NCBI GenBank assembly: GCA_003116995.1
Contig: BDSL01000018.1
Span: forward strand, 620,001 to 684,000
DNA: 64,000 bases
Source: Yamagishiella unicocca
Lineage: Eukaryota > Chlorophyta > Chlorophyceae > Chlamydomonadales > Volvocaceae
Direction of reading: 5' to 3'
Position numbers and translations under genes: made by a program. The notes beneath the pieces were generated by a model, which was given only the letters and a program-made list of their open reading frames with translations, was not told the origin of the DNA and did no database searches. Shown here piece by piece: positions 25,010-35,607 of this stretch (position 1 is its first letter; every line of letters starts with the position of its first letter).

Positions 25010-25762
25010 TCCAGCTGCGGCCTGCCGGCTTGCTGAGTCCCGACTTTCCGAGGCGTCAAGTACGCCAGCGGGCTGGGCGCAGCTCAAGAGAGCGGATGGT
25101 CTCGTAAGTTACGGCTTAGTTGCGTCACAGGACGGGTCACGTGTCTGTGTTGGAGAGATAGCAATACGTATGCGTGATAAGTAGCACGTGTGTGAAAACG
25201 CGACCTGGCTGGCCCATCTTGCGCTGCTTGCGGAAGGACTTTTACAAAGCCGTACGACATGAGCAAAACTTTGGACCGAATCCTCCAGGCGCTTCCCGCG
25301 TTTCCTCGCCGCCACCTTCTTAAACTGCCAACCCCTCATTGCGCCAGGCGCCGCCCCCAAAACAAACCTATCGCGATGCCGCGGCCAGCAAGAGGCGGTG
25401 CCGCCGCGGGCTGCCGGCCGCTCACTCGCTTCCTCGGCCTGCTGCTCGAATCCTCCACCTTTTCCTGCCGCGCCAACCAGACCGCCAACCCCTCCAGACC
25501 AACCGCACCTCTAAGCAAAGCCTTTCGCATTTCAATCCGATACGTTCGGCCCGCCCAAGCACACAACTCCGCCTTCCGCCCGCCCGCCATCGCCTCTCGT
25601 CTGAAGAATCGCCGCGTGTAAAAATATGCCTGTCCCCACATTGAGCCCAGTCCCCACCCCATGCCTCCCAGCTCACGCTCCCTCCCCCGCACCACTACAA
25701 AACTACACCCCTAGCCCTAGCTGCCGCTACAGTCCCAGCTACAGTCCCGGCTACAGTCCCAG
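25010..25762. other. Tandem intergenic region: NCBP1 3' UTR and SPS promoter
   Basis: Both flanking genes run on the minus strand. On that strand a TGTAA (plus coordinates 25242-25246) is a candidate poly(A) signal for NCBP1, implying a 3' UTR near 520 nt. The remaining 230 bp before the SPS ATG would be SPS promoter and 5' UTR. No exon seen. Confidence 0.5.
25242..25246 (-). terminator. Candidate TGTAA poly(A) signal for NCBP1
   Basis: TGTAA on the minus strand downstream of the NCBP1 stop. TGTAA is the common volvocine poly(A) signal; a 5-mer is weak evidence alone. Confidence 0.35.
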
Positions 25763-28700
25763 CTACAGCTGCACCCCTAGCTGCGTTGCCACCTCCCGCG
25801 TGAACGCCTCCGGCGCCGGCCCCCCCAGCTCCGCCTCGTGCGCCGCCAGCTCCTCCCGCAGCCTCCCGCTGCCCGCCAGCGCGGCGGAGGGCTCCGCATA
25901 GCGCCTCAGCACCGCCCGCAGCCAGGCCGCCAGCAGCGTGGTGGCCGCCTCCGCCCGGGAGGCGCCCTCGTCGTCCATGGCGGCTTCGGCCTCGGCGGCG
26001 GATCGGTTGAGCAGCCGCACGAAGCCCAGGTACATCTGAGGACGAGGAAGGGGAAGAGGATCAGGATGAGGAGGAGGGAGGTGTTGGCGTCGGTGTTGGT
26101 GTTGGTGTTGTTGGTGTCGGCGTTGGTAGTGGTGAATTTGAGGAGGCAGTGGTGAATGTGAGTCATAGCCGCGGTACGCGACGCACAAAAGACCTTGCAG
26201 CTTTTTTTCAAATGACAACGGGCGACGATAGTCGTGCTGTGCGGGTGTGGCTGCAGCTGTGCGTGCTGGAGGACCGGCTGGTGCGACTGGAGGCGCTGGC
26301 GGCGGCGGGCGCACGGCTGCCAGCAACCAGCAAGCTGCCGACCATGAGGCAGTGGGCAGGCAGGTGCTCCCCGCCCTGCACCCCCACCGCCCTAGCCCTC
26401 CGCCCTTCCCTCTCCCCCTCAGGGATCTTCCTTTTACGTTTTACCCCCAGCTCGCTCGCTCCCGCACGACCTCACCAGCAGCAGTGCGTCCTGCGCCAGG
26501 GCGCTGCTCCGCTCCAGCCGCCCCCGGACCACCTCCACACAGCGGCTGGCCTGCTCCACCTGCGGGGGGGGGGGCGCGCCAGGGGAGGGGGCCGCGTGGG
26601 TTGGCGCTAGACGGGGAGCAACACAACATCAGGTGGGGGATGGAAGCGCGAAGCAGCCCCCGGGTTTCTGCGAGCTGGCGCTGAGGGCGGCTGCGGCAGC
26701 TGTGCGCACCAACCAGCAGCCCTTGCCCGCACCCCGGTCCGTTGGCAGGAGCAACCAGGCGCCAGCGAGGCCCCCGTTAAGGCCGCCCAACAAACCCAAC
26801 AGCTGCAAGTCCACGTCACACGCGCTCGATGGGCTCGATGGCTCACGCATCCGCCTCTTTCCTCTCCCCCCTGCCGCCCCACTCCCGTCCCCTCTTTCCC
26901 CTCCCCCTCCTGCGTACCTGCGACGCCACATCTCGCTCCCGCTGCACCAGCCCGGGGGCCCCCGCCGCCACGCTCTGAACCACCCCCGAGTGGATGGCCT
27001 GCCGGGGGGGAAACGTTGGGCGGATGAAGGGGGGATTTGATAAGAGAATCCACGAATCCACGGCCGACAAACCGAGGGCGGTGAAGGTGACGGTCCAGCG
27101 GAGCGGCGCGGCAAAGAATGGGGGAGGAGCGGGGCGGGAGTACGGGCCAGATGGTCAGGTGGTTGTTCAGGTGGAGCCGCTGAGCCTCGATGCGTGCAGG
27201 CGGTACCGGGGCATGTTCGCAACTCCCCCTCCCCAGCTGCCCCCCAACACTCGGCTTCAGTACCAGTACCAGCACCGAACAAGTGCGGCCGAACCCGCCA
27301 CACCACACCACCACACCACACCACACCACACCACGCCCGCCTATATCAACACCTCTCCCCCGCCACCTAGCATGTTCACCGCCTTGGTTTGTCGGCCGGG
27401 GATTCACGGATTCTCCTTAAACCCGCCACCTAGCATGCGCGTGCGTCCAGGTGTCCGCAAGCAGGCTATGCACCCACCGCACTCCCCATGTCGAGCAACC
27501 GCTTCTTTTATGGAACCCCCCCCCCACCTGCAGCTGCGTGACCTTCTTCTCCCACGCCTCCACCTCCGCGGGCAGCTCCACCGGCATCTGCACCAGCCGG
27601 TCCATGCCGTGCAGCAGCACCTCCCACGACCCGCCGCACAGGACCGGCTCTTGGAAGCAGCTGTGGGGAGAAAAGGGGGGGAAGGCCCGGGTTAGTTGAG
27701 AAAACCGGCCAATACGGGGTGGGGGCCGAAAGGAGGAGGGCACGGGCTTGGAGACGTGGGTGGGACACCGTGGCACCTTCACAATGGCCGACGATAGATG
27801 TTGATGGAAGGGCGACATCTTCGTACGCATCTCCGCACCTCAACGCACCCAACGACCCAAACGCACCTCAGCGAGCAGGCTGGCTGGCGGGGCTCACTCG
27901 GTTCCGCTGCCTCCTCGCCCTCCGCCGCAGCCGCTGCGGGCCCCCTGGCGGCGGTGGAGGTGGTGGTGGGCTCGGCGTCCGAGAACAGCGCCGCCACCAG
28001 CCCCGGGCCGTCCAGCACGTGCAGCGCCAGGAAGCGGTCGATGACCAGCAGCAGCCGCTGGGGCTCGCCGGCGTGGTAGTGGCGGACCACCTGAAGAGGA
28101 TGCAAACGCACGGCCACGTGGGGCACGCGGGGGCGAGGTGCCTCGTTATGCGGTTGGTTATGGGAGTTGGTGGCCGCAGCGGCCGCGGCCGCCAAAGGGT
28201 CGCAAGACGTCCCACCCGCCGCAACAAAACGCTCCTGTCTGGCAGGGCGTCCGCTGAAGCTGGCCGTCATACGTTTCCGGCTTCCCCCCAAGCGCCTGCG
28301 GAAAATAACACCTCGCCCCCACCTCGAACTCCTCCCACGCCCCCAGCGCCCACCTCCACCATGGCCACCTGGCCGGGGCTGGCCCCCAGCGCCGCCGCCG
28401 TCGCCTCCCACGACCCCGACGGCAGCGCCCCCAGCGCCGCCGCGTCCGCGTCCGCCTCCGCCACCGTGGCCCTGAGCGCCTCCGCGTACCGCTCCACCGC
28501 CACGTGCATGTGCGAGGGCGACTTGACACCCAGGGCCAGGATGAGGGTGGTCAGAACCTGGGGGCGGGCGGGCGGGGGTTGGCGGGGTGTGTGGGGGGTG
28601 GGTGGGCGGGTGGGTGCGGGGGGTCGCGTCAGTGAAAACACAGCCTGCGGTGTATGTATGTGTGGAAGTGAGGCTCTAAACCTCCAGCAGCGCGGTCCGC

Positions 28701-31700
28701 ACGGCGGACACCGCTCGCCCCACCCCCCTCCAACCCGGCCACAACCGGCGGAACCCCCCCCGCCCCCCTCCGGCCCCCCCACCCCCGCACCTTGGCCCCC
28801 GCCAGCGGCCCCTGCTGCTCCATGAGCTCCCCGCAGTTGCCGTGCATCCAATCCACCACCTTGCTCGACCACAGCGCCGCCACCTGCTCCGGCCGCAGCG
28901 ACCGGGACCGGGTGGCAGACGCCACAGCGCTGCCCTCGTGCCGGCACCACACCACCAGCCGCGCAGCCGCCACCGCGACCTGGTCACCCGCCCAGGCGAC
29001 GGGCGCGGGTGCGGCCGCCGCCGTGGCGGCGGCGGCGGCGGCTGCGCCGCCGCCGCCCTCCCGCGCCTGCTCATCTCCCTCCTCGCCCGCAGCCGCTCCT
29101 CCTGCCGCAGCCCCGGGCTCCTCATCCACCTGCATGGCTGTAGCAGGTTGCTGCTGCTGCTGGTCGGTGTCATCTTCCAGGAGATCTGGGTCGGGCTCGT
29201 TAGTGTCCCGGCCGCGGCGGCCGCCGGCGCGACGGTCGCCTCCGCGGCCGCCCTGCTGCTGTTGCTGCTGTTGCTGCTGTTTCTGGGACGGCGGCTGGAG
29301 GTGGGCGGGCCGGTGTTGCGGCAGGTTGCCGGGCAGGGGGGGACCCGACTGGGAGGGCGGAGGGCCCAGCAGCGCCTGGAAGTAGGGGGGCAGGGACTGC
29401 GAGGCCGGGGCCGGGGGGAGGAGGAAGTGACGGTGTGGGGGGGGGTGATGCAGGTATCATGTGGTTGGGGAGGGATGAGAGGGCAGGTGCCTGGGTGCGA
29501 TGCATGTGCTCGGCTCGCACTTGCCTCGGTGTTAACCTCCGTAGCCGCCGTCACCCTCGCTCCGAAGCCAAGTCCTAGGCGCCGGCACCCCCGCCCTAGC
29601 TACACTACCCATGTCGAGTAACCGGTTCTTTTCTGTAACCCCCCTACACACGCACAAACACACACACTACTCCCCGCAGCAGCCACCTCCCCCACCTGCT
29701 TCACCACGGGGTAGTCCGCCAGGCGCAGCAGCCGGTGCAGCAGCAGCACGCAGAACGCCCGCTGCGAGTCGTGCGGCGGGCGCTCCGAAACCCACTGCCA
29801 GCGGTCCCAGGGCCACTGGTAGCTGAAGGAGCTCAAGTGGTACGACAGCCACGACGCCAGGCGGAAGCGCAGCTCCGGATCCAGGTACGGCATGCACCCG
29901 AACAGCTCCCTCACGCATGACGACAGCGCGCGCGCGAACTGGAAGTGCGGCACCTTGCACAGGTCCACCAGCAGCGTGCAGTAAGCGGCGTGGGAGAGCG
30001 CCGGGGAGGGCAGCCGCAGCATCTGGCTGAACAGCGCCTCCGCCACGAAGTTGCGGACGGTGGCGCGCTGCGGGCCGAACACGCCCGCCAGGTGGTGCGG
30101 CAGGGCGCCGGACAGCGTAAGCACACAGGCGGTCCTGCGCGGGGTGTGGGGGGTAGGGTGGGGGGAGCAGGACGGGTGGGGGAGGGGTTTGGGGTTGTTT
30201 GCGGCGTTAGGGTTTTAGGGTTTTGGCGGCGAGTACGGTCCGTGGGGGTATTTCATTCTGCGCTGGTTGTGAACATGGGCAGGTTCGCATATGCTCGCGC
30301 GCCTGCACTTCAGAAATCGCCACCCAGCCTCTGCGGCCCCGTCGTCCTGCCCCCGGCCCCCCTTCACCCCCCGGCAGCCCCCACCTGTCGCACCTCCAAA
30401 CGCACGTTGGCCTGTCCTAAACGCCTCCTAACCCGTTTTCCTATCAAGCACCAACCCACGGGTCTTCCCCTCACACCCCCACCTGTCGCTGCTGAGCGCC
30501 GCCAATGTGTCCAGCACGTACTCCTCCACCACCAGCCGCTCCACCGCGGGCAGGTCACCCTCCAGGTACTCGCGAGCCAGCAGGCGGATGCCGCCGCGCG
30601 CCGGGTAGAGCCGGCGCACCTGGGCTGCCACCACGGGGGACGGCTGGGAGGGGTCCACACCTGGGCAGGGGGGAGGAGGCAGGAGGGGCAGGAGGGGGGT
30701 CAAGGAAGGCAGGCAGGCGAGGAGGGTGGAGGAAGGAGCAGCGGCAAGGGGATAGGAAACCTCCCGCTAATCCGCTTGCCTCGCACCCTAGCTCCACTCG
30801 GTAAGGCCATCGGGCGCTCCTTCACCCTGCAGCAGGCACCCGCCCCCATTTGTACGCCTCGTCCGTCAACCCTTTCCCGTCCCCTCATCCCTCGCACCCA
30901 TCACCCCTTGGCCCCTTCCCCTTTCACGCCCCACCCCCCTCATCCCTCACACCCCTCACCCCCCACCCCCCGCCGTGGATTCGCGGATTCTTATATCAAA
31001 CCCCCACTCCCCGCCATCCCTCGCACCCGTCACCCCCTCATCCCTCGCACCCGTCAACCCCTCATCCCTCGGACCCCTCACCCCCTCACCCGGTGGCCAG
31101 CTGGGCAGCTCCAGTGGCTCCAGCCCCTGCAGCGGCTGCGCCGCCGCCAGCTTCTCCAGGTACGGCCCGTGCGGCCCCGTCAGCACCTGCACCTCCCAGG
31201 CGTTGTCGCGGCACTCGCTGATGGCGGCCCACAGGTCGGTCAGGAAGGACGCGCCGCCGCTGTCGCTCCTGCGATGCCGGGGAGAGGGGGTTGATAGACA
31301 CGTGACGGGGGGGGGTTACTCTTGCGTCCATTGCTTTTCTGCATCTGCTCTCAGGCACATGATATGCGCGCGTTTTTGCAGCTTGCTCTCAGGCACATGA
31401 TATGCGCAAGGTGGAGAGCATCGGCTCACACGTTGTGTGCGCCGAGGAGGGTTCGGCAACCCCGGCCGAGAGTAGCGGGGAGAGCAGCTGGATGTGGTGC
31501 GACAGCGACAGCGGCATGAAGGGCCTGGGCATGGCGGGTTCAAAGGGCCTGAAGCACCCGCCGCGCCGCCTCCGTGCCCCCGGCCTTCGGCCCCCGCCCT
31601 AACGCCTAGCAATCCCCTCCTCCCACCTGGCCGCCAGGTCCTCCTCGCTCCGAGACCCCATCATGGGCCGCAGAGCCTCGTCCTGCGACAGCGGCCGAGC

Positions 31701-33724
31701 CACCATGTACGACTCGACCAGCGCCAGGAAAGTCGAGAGGCTCTGCTCGGGGCCGCCGCCGCCGCCGCCGCCGTCAATGTCGGCGTCGCCGCCGCCGCCG
31801 ACCGCCGCCGCCAGGTCCCTGCCGCACCAGGGCAGCGCCGCCAGCGCCGCATAAACCAGGTAGTCCGACCAGGGCTGTACGGCAGCAGCGGCGGCTTTGC
31901 CGCCGCCGCCGCCGCCACCGCCGCCCATCTCGCCGTCGTCGTCATCCATGATGCCGCCGCCCATGCCGTGACCGTGCTCCGCCGCCATCGCCGCCGCCTG
32001 GGTCAGGGCCGCCTTCGCCGTCTCCACCAGCGCAGTGAGGGCACTCAGCAGCCACGACGCCGGTACCACGTTGACTGCGTGCAGCGCGGCCAGGAAGCGC
32101 AGCAGCTGCTTGGCGCGGTAGGCGCGGGGCTCGGTGGCCGCCAGGCAGTCCCGCAGATCGGTGATGACGGCGGCTGAGACGCGGCGGCTGAAGTCGGCGC
32201 GCTCAGTGTTGAGGATGCCTGCGGAAGGAGGAGCGGGTGACGGGGGCCAAGGCCAGGGCCGGTGAGGGGCAGGGGTCAGAACGGCGCTGGGGCAGGCACG
32301 CAGCTGCCCGTACCAGAGTACGAGTACGGCGCCGCGTTCGTCACTCCCACAGCAATCCCTTGCCCGCGCCTCCTCCATGTCCCATCCTTATTCCGACTCA
32401 TACTTCGAGTCCACAACCGACCCACTTCCTCCTCACCGGCCCCTTCCCCGGCCCCCTCCACCGCTGGCCCCGACCCACCCAGCACCAGCGCGTAGTGCTG
32501 CGTCTTGAACGAGACCTCCACCGCCGCCTCCACCAGGAGCCCCGATACGTTGTCGCCGCCGTGCTCCAGGTCGCGGCGACAGCTCTTGAGCAGGTCGTCG
32601 AAGAAGCGCTCGTCGGTCCAGCTGTCCCGCGCGGAGCCCTGGGCCGCGAGGGTGGGGGGAACACCGGTGAATCAACAGTCGACCCGTTACCCAGCGAAAG
32701 GACAGCCGCCCGATGTTACCCAGCGAAAGGACAGGCGCCCGATGTTACCCAGCGAAAGGACAGGCGCCCGGGGTGCGTCGTTAGAACGGGCCGGCGGACA
32801 CGGCATGCGGAGAGGGTGTCGGCGGTGGATGAGCGGGGAACCCTCTGATTGGGTCGCTAGGAAAGGAGAGATGTGGTGGTGTGGGGGGGAGAACGCCCTT
32901 CGCCTCCAGCACACAGCCCCTGACTTCCTCCCCGGCCCCACCCTGTCGGTCCCTCCCTCCCCGTGTAACACATCGCTGCAACCCATCAGGCTGTGCGAGC
33001 TAATACCCCGGCAACAGCCATCGCCGCCTGTTTTCTCTAGACCATGCAACCCGCCATCCCTCCAGGGCACCGCCCAACCCGCATGTGCTTTTTCAGGAAC
33101 GCGGTCTGCAACGGCTGGCACCCACCGGCAGAGCGACGACACCAACTCCGCTCGCCTCCCGCCCATTCACCTCCCCCCCACCTCTTCCACGCAACTTGCG
33201 GCCCCCGACTGCCCGTGCAGCAGCCACCACATACACGCTCGCCCTTTTACTTTCCACCTCGGCTTACTTTTACTTTCCGCCACTCGCCCTTCCACGCCCG
33301 GCCCCATCCTCACCGTGTTGCGGTCGCACACGCCCAACAGCTTAGCCACGAGCAGGTGCTGCGGGCTGAGCTTGGGTGGCTGGCCCTCCGGCCCTTCGTC
33401 GCGTCCGCGCTTCCCGCCGCCAATGTAGCTGCGCTGGTAGCCGCTCCCGCCTCCGCGACCACCCTCGATCCCAGCGTGCGGGGGCCCGCCTGGTTGGCCC
33501 CCGAAGCCGCCTCCGCCCCCGCCATGGCCCCCGTAGCCCCCACCCCCCCCGCCGCGTCCGTAGCCGCCACGACCACCGCCGCGCCCCTCGCCGCCCTGCC
33601 AGCCGCCACCGCGACCGCCTCGGCCGCCGCCCCGATGGTGTTGGTCATGGCCACCGCCATGCCCGCCACCTCCGCCACCGTGGCCTCCCCGGAAGGATCG
33701 GTTGTTTTGCTGCCTGTCGCCCAT
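25763..33724 (-). CDS. NCBP1: Nuclear cap-binding complex large subunit CBP80/NCBP1
   Basis: Binds CBP20 to form the nuclear complex that recognises the m7G cap of new transcripts and acts in splicing, 3' processing and export. Minus-strand exons: 33724-33314, 32638-32479, 32218-31627, 31268-31090, 30660-30483, 30134-29696, 29396-28791, 28557-28354, 28090-27867, 27660-27528, 26998-26918, 26559-26476, 26035-25763 (3564 nt, 1187 residues, phases agree). Family features: MIF4G-type start (FFDDLLKSCRRDLEHGGDN), VLGILNTERADF, SDYLVYAALAALPWCGRDL, the middle block CTLLVDLCKVPHFQ and WLSYHLSSFSYQWPWDRWQW, then VLTTLILALGVKSPSH and VEVVRHYHAGEPQRLLLVI. The first exon encodes a 137-residue Gly/Arg-rich head (RGG and GYGG repeats) not seen in animal CBP80, and the protein is longer than human (790) or Arabidopsis (about 850) because of this and of Ala/Gln inserts. 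Introns carry A and C repeats. Confidence 0.93.
27031..27086 (+). repeat. Interspersed repeat family C, copy 2 (NCBP1 intron)
   Basis: GATTTGATAAGAGAATCCAC then CGGCCGACAAACCGAGGGCG; paired with an inverted copy 290 bp away in the same intron. Confidence 0.82.
27377..27423 (-). repeat. Interspersed repeat family C, copy 3, inverted (NCBP1 intron)
   Basis: Minus strand reads AAGGAGAATCCGTGAATCCC then CGGCCGACAAACCAAGGCGG. Confidence 0.82.
27432..27520 (+). repeat. Interspersed repeat family A, copy 5 (NCBP1 intron)
   Basis: Contains GCGTCCAGGTGTCCGCAAGC and CCCATGTCGAGCAACCGCTT; ends 8 bp from exon 27660-27528. Partial copies also at 29600-29645 (NCBP1) and 46634-46663 (ALDH). Confidence 0.8.
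30870..31089. repeat. Pyrimidine-rich irregular tandem repeat in NCBP1 intron
   Basis: Repeated CATCCCTCGCACCCGTCACC-like units, irregular in length, with one family C copy (30971-31005) embedded; lies in intron 30661-31089. Confidence 0.7.
32686..32771. repeat. 30-bp repeat, three near-identical copies, in NCBP1 intron 1
   Basis: Units begin GTTACCCAGCGAAAGGACAG and differ by one or two bases. They lie 48 bp upstream of the exon starting at 32638 (minus strand). Confidence 0.88.
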
Positions 33725-35607
33725 GATGGGGCTTACCGATGGACAGCAGCGGTGTGTTCGCCGAAATGCGTCGCAGTGCGGCGGCCACTGCGCCTCAAGC
33801 ACGTTTTACAACCAGTACTCTATTGTAAACAAATGTTTTTTTGGATTTGCTTAAGGCGGCCAAAGCCGCAGCTATCGGTACTAGTCCCGCCGAAGGAAGA
33901 TCCGTGTTGGCACGTCAACTAGCAATTAGGAAGTCCCGTCCATACAAGGTGTAAGGAGAAGACAGACATGTATCTATACCTGTATGGAAACATGTCGGAG
34001 TCGCGAAGGCGTGTTATTCACAAAATCCAGTACGGCGCATTTATGGTTTGAGCGCGGGACAAACACAATGCCACGGTTGCGGAAGCAGCACAGGCTGGAG
34101 TATACTGAACGTGCCAGTACTAATATGGGAAAACGGTACCGTACCCCCCTATCAAGGTTGACCCGAGGCGGCAGACGACTAGCATAGACCACACGCGTAC
34201 TTATACAGACACCTTACAGGAGTCAAGTCACTGTTGACTCTGAGAGCAAGCGGCATTATGTCGCTGAAGGAGCTTAAGTCCCTGGCGCCATGGAATTGGG
34301 ACTCACAAGCAACGAAGCACCCGCCTGGACGGGCCGCCCTGCAAGACTTTGAGAAGGTATGATTTGAGTCACACGTTGAGACTGAATGTGTGTACGCCAC
34401 ACGGGAGCCTTTGTGTGCATAATGAACGATTCAGTTGAAACCGAACCAACGCGAGCGCGCGCGCGGGCGGGTCTGCGGCGTGCGGTTTCCCCAAAACCCC
34501 ATCGACTGTTTGGGCCTTTAGGAAGCAAACTAATAAGCCATTTAAAGTAAAATATCATTCGCGCCCTTTGCAGATTGAGTCAGCTTGGCGGCAGGACCCA
34601 CAGGTGCGCCCCATTAAAGGTCAACGAGCTTGCGCGGCGACAGGGTTGCCGGTTTTCCATCTCACACGTAGAATCTAACGTCTTGCGCTAGTCGGGGGAA
34701 GGGGGGGACGCAGCATACGTTGAAAGGCACTAACAGGTGCCGTCAACCGGCACCCCTTGCGCAACCAGAAAAGCATGATAGCCTCTGGGGGACATAATCT
34801 ATATTAAGAAGATTAAATGGACGCTTTCGGGTCGCCTGTGTCGACTCCCACACTTATAAAGTCTCGCGCCACTCGACAGGACGGCTCGGGCCAGACTCCC
34901 GGCGCAGCCCCGACTCCGAGGGATCGTCGTCGATCAGGAGGACTTTCAGCAGGCGGCGAACAGTCGGTACGATAATTCAAACGATCGGGCACCGGGAACC
35001 CGACTAGTATGATAGGCGTCCAGAACATATTAATGCGCAACGCGAGGCTGCACAGAGCAGGCGTCCTTGTAGGCTGCAAAGTGGGTTGGCGTCCCAAAGA
35101 GACGCGCCCAGCACTTTTTGCTGGATTGTCAGCACTTTGCGGGGCCGGTCCGCGCTGTGGGTCAGCCTGTGGTGAGCATGTCAACAGTACGTGCGGAATG
35201 TGGCTGGCCGTGCCCTGTCAAGCTTTATGCAGTACTCTGATGACGAATGGATCCATGCCATCTGGGTCGCCCATGTGGGTCGCTCACCTGGGCCGTAACC
35301 ATGCTGATCTGGGTCGTAACCGTGCCAACGACGGTCACGCTGCGCAGGCCTGGGAGACGCCCAACGCGAGCGGGCAAGGCAGGAAGGCAGCGAGCGCTGG
35401 TGAGCGCCGGGTAGTGTCGGACGCTGGCTTGAGGCCTCTTCCCACATGTTATGCATTGGCCACAATTGGCAACATTCCGCGTCCTGCCATCTATATATCG
35501 AGTCCCTGCAACACATGTTAGCACTGAGCCCATCCCGCTGCTGTCAGCACTGAGCCCATCCCGCCCCTCACCCGCTCCTCCTACCGCATCCCAACGGCAT
35601 ATCCACG
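33725..35607. other. Divergent intergenic region between NCBP1 and the unrecognised plus-strand gene
   Basis: About 1.9 kb, AT-richer from about 33800 to 35000. It should contain the NCBP1 promoter and the promoter and possibly a 5' exon of the plus-strand gene. No exon could be assigned with confidence. Confidence 0.5.
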
